A stretch of DNA of 64,000 nt, taken from Madurella fahalii (lineage: Eukaryota; Ascomycota; Sordariomycetes; Sordariales). Position 1 is the stretch's first letter; each line of letters starts with the position of its first letter. The translations under genes were made by a program, and so were the position numbers. A model generated the notes under the pieces. The model worked only from the letters and a program-made list of their open reading frames with translations. It had not been told where the DNA came from and did no database searches. The stretch lies in assembly GCA_029876055.1 (NCBI GenBank), contig CM056875.1, forward strand, positions 4,365,001-4,429,000, written 5' to 3'. This document shows, in pieces, positions 23,427 through 35,560 of the stretch.

Positions 23427-24394
23427 TCATGCCTCGGGAACAAACTTCCCCTTCCCCTCCCGCATAGCCGACAGCTTCTTGCGGTCGTCGTCAAACCTCT
23501 TCAGTAACTCGACCTGTTCCGCCTTCTTGCGTTCCCGCAGCTGGAACCGGTAGAAATTTGTCAACTCGTCCTTCCTCTTCTCCTCTTTCTCCATCATCTT
23601 GCGCTTCGCCTCCTCGGCCTCGGTCCGGCTAGCCGGCGCGTTCCTGCCGCCGCGCGTGACCGTCACGAAGCCGTCCTCGTCGGGCTCGTTCCGCAGCCGC
23701 TTGGCAATCTCGGCCGCCTCTTGTTCGCGCCGGGCAAACAAGGTCGAGAAGGCTTCCACAGAAGCCTGTAGCGTATCTCTGTCAGGGTACGACATCCGGT
23801 TATGCGCTTTGAGCCAGAGCGAGCCGAGGGGGGAACCCTGCCCTCTGGTAGATTCTCGCCCCAGGTAGGGTATTTCTTCGTCCGGTGTAGCTTGGCAATG
23901 GCCTTCAGCACTTGCTCGACGCTCTTCTCGTCGGCCAGCACCACTACGGCTGTGCTCCCGCTGCGCCGTAGCGGGCGCGTCCAGGTGCTGGGAAGACGCG
24001 CTGCGGCTTCTTCCTTTGCCCGCTCGGCCTCTTCGTCTTCGCGCTTGCGCTTCTTGCCGCTGCCGTGCGCCTGCAAGAGGCGGGTGACGTGGGCGGGCTG
24101 GGCGCCGTCGATCGGAGACTGCGATTGTGCGTCTTTCCTCTCGTCCTCAAAGATAGCGCTCTCAAATCGGCCTGTCCCCACTAAAGAGGTAAAGAGCGCA
24201 CGGAGATGAGCCTCGGTGCTGTCGACGGGGACGTTTGTGAGGAAGAGACTGCGGGCGTCGGTCGCCGTGGGGATTTTCGGCGCGTTGCGCCGCACGTAGA
24301 GATAATGGACGACATTTCGGGGGAACGAGGGCAAAGGAGGAATTGAGACCGGGAGGACCGAAAAGTCCCCGATGATTGCAGGACCCGAAGGCAT
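23427..24394 (-). pseudogene. RRP7: Ribosomal RNA-processing protein 7, with an apparent 1-nt frameshift
   Basis: Rrp7 acts in nucleolar assembly of the 40S subunit and 18S rRNA processing. The 5' part (24394 to about 23834) encodes an RRM-like domain with ARSLFLTNVPVDSTEAHLRALF, the usual insertion, and HRTKKYPTWGENL. The 3' part (about 23828-23427) encodes the Rrp7 C-terminal helix in another frame, with SYPDRDTLQASVEAF, NEPDEDGFVTVTRGGR and a basic coiled coil. The frames part at a run of six G (plus strand, 23828-23833), where one additional base would join the two halves; no intron with credible borders spans the point. As the gene is essential in yeast, an assembly error or a strain-specific indel is likelier than true loss. 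The start MPSGPAIIGDF was chosen as the conserved opening. Confidence 0.8.
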
Positions 24395-24834
24395 CTTTGT
24401 GATCCTTTGGGGAAGACGCTCTCCTCGACGCTCATCAAGAGTTTGTTTGGGCGAAGCCGTTTGTTTCAAGAAACTTTTGATGCCCCACCCGCCCTTACAG
24501 ATGCTTATCGTGGCCTCCTATTGGTCGTCAAGGCGCCTTGGTCGATAAGTACTCGACCAAAAAAGGCGCCCGGCAGCTTCGACTTGAGCTCGAAATCACA
24601 GCAAGTAGCACTGCGAGTTGCATTTCTGCGATTCCTATCTTCTCTTCCCCTTCGTGCTACCATCTGCGCCATGGCGAGATCGGGATCCCCGTGGCCAGTT
24701 TGTTGAATTACTGTAGGTCGTTACCCAATTGGCGATAGCTCACTTCCAGCTCTGGTGATACCCTCATCATAGGGTAAGTCTGCTACTTTGTCAGCCGGTG
24801 GCACCAACCTAGACTCTAGTCGGCGACGATCACG
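24395..24834. promoter_or_regulatory. Divergent promoter between RRP7 and a DHA1-like carrier
   Basis: This 440-bp spacer lies between divergent starts. An inverted repeat TACCCT-6-AGGGTA occurs at 24759-24776. Directly after it comes GTAAGTC, and a CTCTAG lies 40 nt further on, so the carrier may have a short 5'-UTR intron (about 24774-24819). Confidence 0.35.
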
Positions 24835-26517
24835 ATGGCCCGCTGGGGTGGCACAACATCAAATATTGCGCTGTCTCTCGTCAGATCTGTCTCAGCCTAT
24901 TGGAGCCGAACCAGGCTGGACTCAACGTCCAAGCCGCCCATGTTTCTCGAGTTCCGGTCGTCTACCTCCTTCATCCTGTTCACAGTCTGCCTCGCCATTT
25001 TTACCGACGTCTTCTTCTACGGCCTGATCGTGCCCGTCATACCATTCAGTCTCTCGGACCAGGTCGGCGTGCCAGAAGATGAAGTGCAGCACTGGACGGC
25101 CATCCTGCTCGCCTGTTACAATGCCGCCCTCTTTTCTGGGAGTCCGATTGCCGGCCTCTTCGCCGACCACACCTTGTCACGCCGCCTGCCTCTGCTCCTT
25201 GGCCTCATAGCGCTCGGCGCGTCCACGCTCCTGCTGTGTCTAGGCAAGACCATCGCACTTCTCGTCGTGGGTAGACTCCTCCAGGGTCTCAGCGCCGCCA
25301 TTGTCTGGTCGGTCGGGCTGGCACTGCTAGTCGATACGGTCGGAAGAGACATCGGGTACTCGATGGGTTACGTGAGCATTGCGATGTCGGTCGGCCTGCT
25401 GATATCGCCTGTCATTGGTGGAGCAGTCTTCGCAACTGCGGGCTATTATGCGGTGTATTATGTTGCATTCGCCATCGTGTTCTGCGACATTGTTCTCCGC
25501 CTCGTCTTGATCGAAAAAAAAATCGCCCGCCAATGGCTTGACGATGCCAAGTGCGGAAAGACAAGTAAGAGAAGTGCGACAAGTCGAGACGCTTCCGATG
25601 CAGCAAGGGAGGAGGAACCAGGACCCGGGGTGGCGAGCAGCGCCCGAGCACTGAGCAAGGAGAACCAGCATTGCGACCGTGCCACAGCCTCGCCCTCACC
25701 GACCCGCGCCGGGACCGGTCCCGGTGCAGAAGCAACAGCCGCCCCCATGGTTGCGAAGCATCCGCACTGGGAATTGATCAAAACTAGGAGAATCCTTGCT
25801 GTTTTGCTTGGGGTCGTTGTCCAAGCTACCATTGTGTGAGCACCCGCCCCATGGCCGGAGCGTCGCCCGATAGGCTGCCGTTACTAATCGTATTCAAGGT
25901 TCGGATTCGACACCGTGGTGCCACTCTTCGTCAAGGACACCTTCCGATGGAATTCGACCGCTGCGGGCCTAGTTTTTGTCTGCGTCATGGTCCCCGGCTT
26001 TGCTTCCCCGCTTGTTGGGAAACTCTCGGACCACTTTGGCGCCCGGTGGCTGTCGGTAGCCGGCTTTGCCATCTCTATTCCGCCGCTGGTGTGTCTACAT
26101 CTCGTGACCAATAACACGATTGAGCACAAGGTCCTGCTTTGCGCGCTCCTCTCTTTGCTAGGCGCTACGATTATTGCGCTGGCTACCACACCCCTCATGG
26201 CCGAGATGACCTACGCCATTGACCAGAGGGAGGCGGAGCAGGCCGGCATCTGGGGCGAGAAGGGTGTCTACGGCATCGCTTACGGCTTATGGACTACCGC
26301 CTTCGCGCTCGGTGGCACCATCGGCAGCATCGTGGCTGGCTATCTGAACGCCGGGCCAGGCTGGGGACCTACAGTCTGGTCCTTGGCTGTGTGGGCTGCG
26401 CTTGGAGCGGGTGTCTCCCTTGGGCTCGGATCGAAGCCCAACAAGCCTGATGCTGCTGCCAGCCCGACGACCGCCGAGAATGATCGGCTCAGTTCCATCG
26501 CACAGGAGCAGGTGTGA
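24835..26517 (+). CDS. MFS transporter, DHA1/vesicular amine transporter-like
   Basis: Two exons, 24835-25835 and 25899-26517, encode 539 residues; the 63-nt intron (GTGAGC...AAG) splits a Val codon. About twelve membrane segments fall in two halves. The first half has FTVCLAIFTDVFFYGLIVPV, GLFADHTLSRRLPLL (loop 2-3 motif) and GRLLQGLSAAIVWSVGLALLVD. A long, charged cytoplasmic loop spans about residues 232-318. The second half has GFDTVVPLFVKDTF, PLVGKLSDHFGARW and GEKGVYGIAYGL. These are marks of the drug:H+ antiporter-1 group close to vesicular monoamine transporters. The substrate is unknown. It converges on the MOSC-reductase gene with 142 bp between stops, but no functional link follows from that. 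Confidence 0.88.
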
Positions 26518-26659
26518 TGAGCGGAGCGGGATGCATGTTCGGAACGGTCTCTTTTCATCTCTGACTCAACGGTCCGGAAGTATTCTGTTGCCGCCGATGG
26601 CTTGCAGCATTATGAGCGTAGCACCGAATCCCTGCAGCGACCCTGCAAGCTGCACTTAC

Positions 26660-28448
26660 TCATATCTCAATAATGATACGCCCGATGCCACGGCTCACGC
26701 ATGACAGCATAGACGTGGCTTTGTCGTCTTCTGTAAGTGCAGTTCCCCGGTGGTCTACCCGACCATCCCGGAGCCTGACCCGGCAGGTGCCGCAATTGCC
26801 GACTCCGCAGCTAGAGTCGACGTCGTCAAAGTGTTTTTGCAGGCTCTCGAGCAGTGATTCCTCCTCACCCACCTTGATGACCCTGCCGTCCTTGTTGGCC
26901 ACGACAGCCTCAAAGGGGTCTCCCGATACGTCGGCTTCGAAGGCTTCAAAATGCACCTCGTTGTCGGGAATGCCATGTGCCCTCGTCTCCTTGGCCGCCT
27001 CGTCCATGAGACCCTTCGGCCCGCAAACGTACAAGTGCGAGTTCCAATGCATGTTCTCAATAATATCACCCACGTTGAGCCGCTGCCCCGCGGCCTTGTT
27101 GTAGATGACGCAGTCGCTGCCAAGCTTAGCCAGGCGCTCCCGGAAGGGAATGTCGTCGACCGAGCGCACTGCGTAATGCAGGTCCACACTATAGTGAATG
27201 CGCTTGTAGAGCTCGATCAGCGACAGGAAGGCCGTGATGCCCACTCCCGCCACCACAAAGACGTGATGGCTCGCCGCGGTTGGGATGGATACCGCGACCG
27301 TAATGGCGCCCACTTGCACCGTGTGCCCGACCTGTACCACCTCGTGCAGGTACCGCGACCCGCCGCGACTCTTCTCGTCTAGGGCGACTCCCAGTTGGAA
27401 ACGGTTCCGATTGCCGTCGACGATGGAGAATGCTCTCACAAGGCCATTGCCGAGCTTGAGTTTAGCGTGCGCGCCGGGCCGGAGTTCGACGCCATCGCCA
27501 TCTTGACCACTAAGTGGCTCGACGGCCTCGAGAATGAACGACACGATCCTCGCCGTCTCTTTTTCTTTCTCAACAACCCTGAACTCTCTCCACTTCGGCT
27601 CCTGCCTGGCAAGCTTCAGCTTCCGCTCCTTTGCCCTCTGCTTCGCCACCCTCCCCTTGAATTGCTCTTTACATTCCGCCCCAAACTCTTCAATGCCTGC
27701 CAACTCCTCGTTCATCTCTGCGTTCCCAGGGTCCCGGTGCAGGTACTCCTGAACGCGCTCAATAGTCCACTTTGGGTGCCGCCTCTCGACCAACCGGATC
27801 GTGTCGCCCGCCTGGACTGTGCCCTCGCGCAAAACGCGGAAGTACCACCCCGTGCGGCTCGTCTTCCACGTGTTTGGGGCGAAATTTTTGAGCTGAAAGC
27901 GGTGATTGAGCTTGAAGCATGGCTGGCGAGGAAGACTGACTTGGAAGATTGGGGGGTCGCCGGAGCCGGAAGTCGTGAAGATGTCGCCTATGCAGAGGTT
28001 CCGCTCGTTAAGGTGGGCAAAGACAAAGTTCTCGCCAAAGGCTCCCGGCACGAAGGCTGGGGCGGCTGAGGGGAAGTCGGCCTGCCAACTGAGGTAGTGG
28101 GCGGAGCAGTCTGTGAATATTAGCAAAAAAAAAAAAAAAAAAGTAAATAAATACAGTAAAGACTGATGTGCTGCTCATGGTGGCTCATGAGAAGGTGTCT
28201 TGAAACTTACACCCGTGAACCGCCTTATCAACGCCGCCGTGAAAGGTAGGGTCGTGCTCGTCCTCCTCAAGCCCCGTCTTGGTGACACGCACCGGCCCGT
28301 CGCGCACCGTCTTGTCGATGCCCGATTCTACCGTTAGGCCGCGCATGGGCTTCATCCTGCCTGTACGGACCTCGAGAATCGTGTCGCTGGTGACGTGGGC
28401 GTGCAGGTCCACCGGGGGACTCGACCCCTCCTGGCGCTGCTGGGCCAT
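26660..28448 (-). CDS. MOSC domain-flavin reductase-[2Fe-2S] ferredoxin fusion
   Basis: Two exons, 28211-28448 and 26660-28110, encode 562 residues. The N-terminal third is a YiiM-like MOSC domain: GVDKAVHGYCSAHY across the intron, FGENF, and the cofactor-site cysteine in LPRQPCFKLNHRF. The 3-alpha segment (ERVQEYLHRD) follows. A ferredoxin-NADP reductase-like module (about 265-475) has RAFSIV for FAD and VAGVGITAFLSLIE plus YVCGPKGLM for NAD(P)H. A plant-type ferredoxin ends the protein, with CGVGNCGTC and a final cysteine in MLSC. The likely role is self-contained NAD(P)H-driven reduction of a molybdenum-cofactor substrate, perhaps N-hydroxylated compounds; this is inferred from YiiM and mARC. 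The 100-nt intron holds an 18-nt homopolymer. An upstream in-frame ATG near 28592 is less likely. Confidence 0.88.
28125..28142. repeat. A18 homopolymer inside the MOSC-gene intron
   Basis: The run reads as T18 in the transcript and lies close to the 3' splice site, so it may serve as an unusually pure pyrimidine tract. Confidence 0.9.
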
Positions 28449-31071
28449 GTTCTGATATCGGACTGCAAAATTTCCTACAAACACCAGAGTATCAAGGTCA
28501 CATCCGGATCCTAGTGCATAATCCGTATTATCCACCGAGAGTTGACGCGGGGTGGAACAGAACAACTCACAAGCCTCCACTTGGAGTTTCAATAGGGGAC
28601 ACCGTTGATAAATGGAGATAACACTCCGCAGCTGGCCTGACTAAGCAGCTGTGATTTCAATGGTTGACAAGTTAACGTTACCTTACCGGATTCCACGGCC
28701 TTACTCATAAAACGGACCTTAACATTGCCCACAAACCGTTGCTCTGGATACCTATCGTTTGAACGAATAGGGGCGGCCAGAAGCTACACACTCGCCTTCT
28801 CTAGCATTTCTAACTTGTTGCTAGCTGTGAAGCGGAACGTTGCATTAAGGTTTTTTTCTTCTTTCTTATCTTTATTTTCTGTTTTGTTTTCCTTGGTTCT
28901 TTTTCGTCTCCTTTTTCTCTTTCTATCCATTTTGATTTTTCTTTTAGCCCCATCTTTCCAACCTCCTCTATTTTTCTTTTCGTTTTCCCGGAAAAGAAAG
29001 AAAAAAGAAAAAGTGAAGGGATGCTACCTATCGCCCATCTTAATCTTCTAAATCATAAGCCCGCGCCGAGCCCAACTCTGGACATTGGCGTACATAACAA
29101 ATGCCAGCTTTTGGGAAGAGGTGAACTTGGATCCCACCCATCGAGTCGATTACCTTACGGTAACAGCAAGAATGCTCGATATTTTGGTCACTGAGAGGTC
29201 CCCACCTCTAGCAACGCCGGAAGTAGCAGACGGGCGGCCAGGTGCAACAAGCTAATTCAAGGGAGCGAGCTAATACGCTAAGCTCATCGAGTAGCAGTCT
29301 TAGGACCGTTCCGCGGTGCGAGACGAAGACGAGATTGATGACAGCCTTTCTTCTGCGCACCCGACGTGGAACTGCCCGGGCTAACCGCGCAAAATGATCA
29401 GTCACAAACCCAGAGGGCCTCGCCTGGAGAAATCAGATTGCTATTCATCTAATGCTTTTAACCTCAGACCCCATGGTGGGTGCCCAGCTATCACATACGT
29501 AAATTGGACGTCAATTGGGCCTCGATGAATCATTTCGGTAATCGATGCATCCACTAAAAGGATGGCTAGCGGCGGTTACACAGATTTGACTCGGTTTATC
29601 CTCTACTGTTTATTCCAATTGATTGCCCTCACCGCTGATGAGGCGATGACCATTAGTATGAGAGTAGCGGGGAACATGAGTTTCTGGTAGCGTATTCCGA
29701 GATGCTGGTCCCTGCTCCTCTTGCGCCCGGCCCCCCCCCCCCCAACCCAAACAAAAAAAAAAAAAAAAAAAAAGGAAAAACAAATTTTAAAAGTTTTGAG
29801 GTACAACGCGCCGAGTTAATGGAAGCCGATGGTTACCGCGAGGCCTCCCAAGCGCACACGTGGATGGTGACGATGAGCCAGCCCCATAACTAGGTGGGGG
29901 GCCACCTGGGGTCGCGTAGTAATTATATAGACGCGGGTACCAATTTGGGAGAGCTAACGTTATAATGCTGGGGCTGGACACGGAGCATATTTGGATTGCG
30001 ACGAGTCACAGGCCCTACAAGGAGCTGAATGTGACCGCAGAGTCGAAGAGCCGCACGAGTTGTAACCATTGACCCGGCCCTGGTAGCCTTGCCTCGGTAA
30101 ACTAATGGTGGAGGTGTCAGAGGGAGGGGAAGTGAAACCATGGCCAGATACCTTCGCGGCGACTTGCATATGCCGTTATTGCACTACGCAGTAGCTCACG
30201 GTTCAGGGCTGAGGAAAGGTGAGTGCAATGGGCGGGGGCCAGTGCGGGCGGGGACTCGAGGAATTTGTTGAGCCTCCGCGTTGCATTTATTTCTAATTGG
30301 ACCGGGCCCCATAACAGCCGGCTCTGGGAATGAATGGGATGTGGGCTACTTGGTAGCGGCCTTAAGTTCCCTGATTCAGTAGTGTACCCATTGAGCCGCA
30401 TCAATCTTTAGTTGAGGCAGGGATTTTGATACGGCCAGACCCCTTCCTGCGTTGCGGCGTCCATCCTACCGTTCCCAGAACGGGCCGAGTTGTGGGGGGC
30501 TCTGCAGAGCCGCATAGGAGTCGCGTCACCCCTCCAGGGCGAGCTACCTGGATCCAGCACAGCGAGCTTCACCACTCAAGGCTTTGGATGGGCATTTGGG
30601 CAGAAAGACAGGCAATCGCGGCTTCGTGTCTCGGCCACCGGTCCTAAGTAGTAGTACCGCAGTCGGGTCGACTTTTTTAAAAAGAAACAGCCATGCCCGC
30701 CAGCCCAAGTGGGGATTGTCCATCGCATCCAGCTTTGGGATCCTGCACATCGATTACCGGAAAACAGATGAGGATCTCCTCCGCCGTCTGCCCGCAGCCT
30801 TGCGGCTCATCTCCCTCGCCAGTTTGGCCAAGGTATAAGTACGCTCTCGGTAACTGCAGGTGACCGCCGCAGGCCGGCCCTTGGGAAAGACGTCCAGCGT
30901 GCACGCTTGTTCTCCACCCCCCTCTCCCCTCCCACCTCCTCCCAGTTCTGCACCCAGTCGCTTAAATCTCGTCCTTCCGCTCCCACGGCTTGCTCTGCCC
31001 CGCTGTTGCTCTGCCTCTCTCTTCGATGGTGGCCGGTAGCTGTCCCAGTGAAGTCCGCCCGGTGGTGCCTC
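28449..31071. other. Divergent intergenic region, 2.6 kb
   Basis: This region holds the promoters of the MOSC-reductase gene and the F-box gene. Between 28845 and 29020 a long pyrimidine-rich tract turns into a purine-rich tract through a near-palindrome centred on 28989 (TTTTCCCGGAAAA). C12 at 29732-29743 and A22 at 29753-29774 lie close together. No coding frame has support. Confidence 0.5.
29732..29774. repeat. C12 and A22 runs
   Basis: C12, then a 9-nt spacer AACCCAAAC, then A22. The complementary strand reads T-run followed by G-run, as at other sites in the window. Confidence 0.9.
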
Positions 31072-33103
31072 ATGTCGCTAGTCAAGCTTCCCTACGAGCT
31101 GGTAGCGTATGTGGTTCGACACCTTCATCTCGGCGACATCCGCAGCCTCAGCTTCTCGTGCCGAAAGTTTCAATTTCTGCTCCATGAACCCAACATTGCG
31201 AAACTGGTGCTCGAGGTAAGGTCCCTGGTGGGAACTCTCTTTACGTCCCTCCCGCGCCATCTCCGACGCCGCCGCTGACGCTGGGGTCCAGGCCAATGCC
31301 CCGTATAGTCTGGAGGCCCGGGATGCCCGGGCCAATAAGCGCTACGCGGGTGAGTTGAGACGGCTTATCAAACGCCGAGAGGCCATCGCATCCGTGTCGC
31401 CCTATCTCGTTGCCATCGTCGGCCGTGCCGATGCGTGGATCTACGTGAATGGCCTGCTCTGCTACATCCGCGATCGCCAGATCCGCATTCTGGATCTGCA
31501 CCACGCCGCTAGCCACGAGATGGTGGTCAGCATTCGCACGCTCCTTGACGAGGCTATCGAGGAGCCCCGCGCAAACCGCAAGTACCGGCTTCAACTGCTG
31601 TATTGCGCACATGACATCGTCTCGTGCCTGTACTCACACGCCAAGCACGCCCAGCCCGGCTGTGCCAGCTGGCTTCTTGTCTTCAACCCTCGGACCGGCG
31701 AGATCATCACCACCGAGCCCCTCGCGTCTACCTTTAAGATTTTTGTACGCAATAACGACAAATTTCTGTACTACGGTACCAACTCTGAGATGGGCCGCGA
31801 CGGCTACCGGCGATGGGTAATACGAGGCTTCGACCTCACCGAGCGTACATGGCTGGACCAGAAACTCGATATAGCAGCAGTGATTGGGTCGGAGATAGGT
31901 TCTACGGTCTCGTTTGACATATTTGACAACTATTTTTACGGCGTATCGAACCAGACGAGCCTGGAAATCGAAGAGATTGACTGGATCTCGTACTATACTT
32001 GTTTCCGATTCCCTCTGACCCGCCGCGGCTTTCAGGATATAGAGCGAGCACCTCGGCATCTGTTTTGGCGGAGGAGCCAAGCCGAGGGCCCGATTGACGA
32101 CCGGTGGACCTTTCTCCGTATGTTTAAGGACGAGATGACCGGCCAGCTCAAGGTCATTGAGTCGAGAAAGGAGTGGCTTTCGGGGAGCATCTCGGCGATG
32201 CGTACGTACTATACGACGGTCATCGACTTTGACGATGTAGCCATCCGGAAAGCATGGGACTTGGCCGAGCAGAAACTTCTATCGGACCCAGACCTATCGG
32301 CCTCTGGATCCGGGAAACTGCAGCTAGGAGCCCCCGCAAAGCCGACGTTAAGAGATCCGCATATGGTTCACCCCGGTGATGACAGCTCTTCGGACTTGAC
32401 ATTTACCCTAAGCAAATGCCCTATTCGCTCATATTATCCATCGTCTCAGACCTTCATTGATATCGTTGACGATACTACGTCCTTCGACCCAAATGACCAG
32501 CGAATCCGCATCCGCGGGGGGTCGCGCCGCCTCTGGACACCTGGCGAGCTCCGGCAACGGAAATACTCACCAACAAGCCAAGGACCGGAGCACCTAGATA
32601 CGGTTTCGCATCAAATCGACTCTCTATACCGGAGTGAGGGGGTTGTTTTCTGGCCGCCAGATGGAGATCAGGCGGGCGCGGACCCCGCGCTCGCCGACCT
32701 TTACGCGGTTCTCAACCCACCAGGATACGTTGGGAATCTTCACGGCAGCTGGGACGAACGTTCGCTCATCTACGCCACTGGAGGAATGTCGGGGGGGCCG
32801 AAATCCCTGGTGTTTATCTCGTTTGATCCTTCTATTCACCTGGCTGGCGCAACACCATACCCCAGCAACAATCTACTTGGCAGGTCCGCCAGCCAGTCCC
32901 CTCCGCTCCAAGGAGAGGATAAGGGCAAGGATGCGGTCGAATGGTACCCAACCTCGCAGCCCGATGCGACAGCTCGGCCGGGAGTAAGAGTGGATTCTGA
33001 CCTCACCTCTAAAGCAACCAACGGTGTCAACTCTTCGTCTTGGGGAGCGCTTGAATCGGCTAGCTATCGCGAGATTGCGCGTGGCTATCACTTTGCTCGC
33101 TAG
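31072..33103 (+). CDS. F-box protein of unknown substrate
   Basis: Two exons, 31072-31215 and 31292-33103, encode 651 residues. The first exon is an F-box: LVKLPYELVAYVVRHLHLGD followed by SLSFSCRKF. F-box proteins bind Skp1 and bring targets to SCF ubiquitin ligases. The rest (about residues 50-650) has no leucine-rich, WD40 or Kelch motif I can name. Its strands with repeated W and Y patterns (SWLLVFNPRTGEIITTEPL, RWVIRGFDLTERTWLD) suggest a beta-rich domain like those in large fungal F-box families. A poorly conserved serine-rich region lies near the C-terminus. The start was set at MSLVKLP; an upstream in-frame ATG at 30907 would add a Pro/Ser-rich leader without family support. The 76-nt intron has a GTAAGG donor. 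Confidence 0.8.
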
Positions 33104-35560
33104 ACCACGGGAATCTCTCACCTGAGGACAGCAACCTCGCTCCCTTCCGACTGGGGCCGGGATGCATACAGAAGCCCCCATTAGCCTCGAGCGACAGTTG
33201 GGCAATCTAATGCACCTCTAAGAAGGACACGCTGGCTTGCATGGCATGTGGCTGCAGAAGCCAGCCGTATGTGCATTGCATGTTGCAACTCTGACCATTA
33301 TATGAGGCCGGGAGATGGTTGACCGAGGAGCAGCAAAGGACTAGAGTACAGGGCCAGCAGGTTCGCGGGCGCGATTACCTTTGCCTTGTCCTCAGCAACC
33401 TCATTCTTGGTTTAGAGTAAGCTAAAATCTATTGCATTGACTTGAAAGTGTACACTATCTGGTGGTAAAGGGGTATCTCGGTCGCCCGAATGTGAGCGTC
33501 ATTTAGGGGGGACGAGGCTCTGAGAGTTGCCTAGACTTGTGCACAGGTTCAATCCTCCCCCCCAGCCTCACTTTACCCCTCCCTTTTTTTTGGGGAGGGG
33601 GTTTCTCTTGCCCGGTTACAGAGGTGACTCCGATTCTCAATGGCTTTTCCCGGATCATCCGCCTAGCACTAGCATGCAAGGTAATCCGCAGATCGAAGTC
33701 AAGTCGCATTAGGACATCAAGGACCAGGGCACAGAAAGCCGCCATTTCCATGTATCTTCTGGGCTCGCTCGGAGTTTCACCGTTACGTACGAGGACAACA
33801 GAGTCCCCGCATCCGGTTCTCTCACCCCACTGGGCACATGCTAGATATAAAGTGGCCAAAGAGCGAAACCGTCGGTTGATGTGGTGGGGGGAGGGGGAGA
33901 AACACGAATCAGATGATGAGGTCACATGAAGACCACGTAGGCCCCCAGATATACATAATGTACGGTACATAGGGCGTTCCGACCTTGGCTGCCAAAGGAC
34001 GAACAGCAAAGCCTTGTGTAAAATAAGCTGCATGGCAGAGGTTGCTAGGCGGACTTTACTCGGCTATCAACAGGGGAAACTGTCCTGCGGAAAGCTAGGG
34101 GCAAAGACCTAAGACAAACATGATATAATATATATATATTATGTACACCTATACATATACAGCGTTTTGGGGGGGGGGGAGAGAGGTGGAGGGGAGAAAG
34201 TAAACACACTTGAGCTACCGCGAGAATGAACGTCACACCCTCTTTTTTCCCGCCCCTTTTCAGTCCCCCACCCAACTGCAATTATCTGTCCACTCGCATG
34301 CGGCATCAAGGCTTAGATTGCTTTTTTCGGCATTGCAGATCTTGTCTCACTGACTGCTTCAGCTTCGGCGCCATTCCGCTCTACAAACAAAAAGTCCACG
34401 TGGGGCAGTGGTTACACAACTCAACCTATATTCAGGTAACTCCGACCTGATGAGGGATATGAGGGATTCGGGGGTTTCGAGATCCATTTGATCCTGGTTT
34501 GGGCTGGTTGCATACCATGGCTAGCCGCGTCGAGTAGCCGTTGCCGCGACCAACGCCGAACCCTCGCTCCCCACCCATTACCAATGTATTCCCATGACGT
34601 TCAGCAATACTTCGTATCCCACTCCCCAACTCTTTAAACTTAACTACTCAACCTTAGAGATAAAAAAGAAAGAAAGGGAAAACATAAAAAAAAAAAAAAG
34701 GAAAAAAAAAGAAAAAAACAATAAACCAAATTTGAATTCTTCTTGCCCCCACACTTGTCTCGGGATAACTTACCCTGGTTATCTCCTAAGTTCCCCAGCC
34801 TCCCGCGTGGGGAGCCGTGATAGTGTGATAGTGGACGAGGGCTTACAGCAGGGAACTGCCACGTGCCCGGCAACTGGCCAACCAGCCAGTCGATAAGTGG
34901 CCCCGTGAGCTCTGACCTCTGCATTATCCCGCAGAGCCTCATGGCCAACGATTATTATTATTACTATTTTTCTTCTTCTTCCTACGCCGCTTTACCCTCA
35001 TAGGGTGCGCCGGTGTCAACAATCATGACCAAAAGCGGAAAGACGAAAAGGTCTCACCCGCTCATGTGTTTGCGTCGTAGATCTGCCAACGTGGAGCGGA
35101 GCACACATAAGTATGTATGTAAACAATGGATATATCGTAAGCCAAACCTGGGATTTCCCACGTGGTATATTGTCCCGTTTGACCACGCACCCCCGTCTAA
35201 AATCCAAACCCCGCGAGATGGTGTGCACCATGAACCTACAGGGGTATCCAGCTAACGGGCTCACCGCAGTAGTAGTGACACTAACACATGAACAAAAACG
35301 CAGCAACGCCATTGCCGGCAAATACCATGCAAGCCCGCTCTCCCATCAGCCCATTTCTGTTCTCTTGACCGCCTCTCTTAGTGGTATGTAGTAGTAGTTA
35401 CATCCGCTGTGAGCTGCACCGTCCTGTGTTATCCCCCTGCCCCATTAAAACACCCATTATCCTTGTCCGTGGTCCCGCGAGCGATCCGGGCCCTTGCAAA
35501 GGAGCCGGTAGACCTGGGCAACCCATATCCCATCACCGTCGGCCCATGGCCGCACCTGCG
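33104..35560. other. Convergent intergenic region, 2.5 kb
   Basis: This region lies between two convergent stops. It contains T8G4 at 33584-33595, an AT dinucleotide tract at 34123-34140, G11 at 34169-34179 and A-rich sequence with A13 and A9 runs at 34665-34725. Short frames on both strands are chance openings. Confidence 0.5.
34123..34140. repeat. AT dinucleotide microsatellite
   Basis: A short, nearly pure TA tract in a spacer, about 30 nt before a G11 run. Confidence 0.7.

Noticed and set aside
28725..29051. 108-codon frame full of Phe and Leu
   Set aside because: Translation of a T/C-rich tract with no family support.
33541..33560. B-box-like GGTTCAATCC
   Set aside because: No T-stem pairing and no A-box at a suitable distance.
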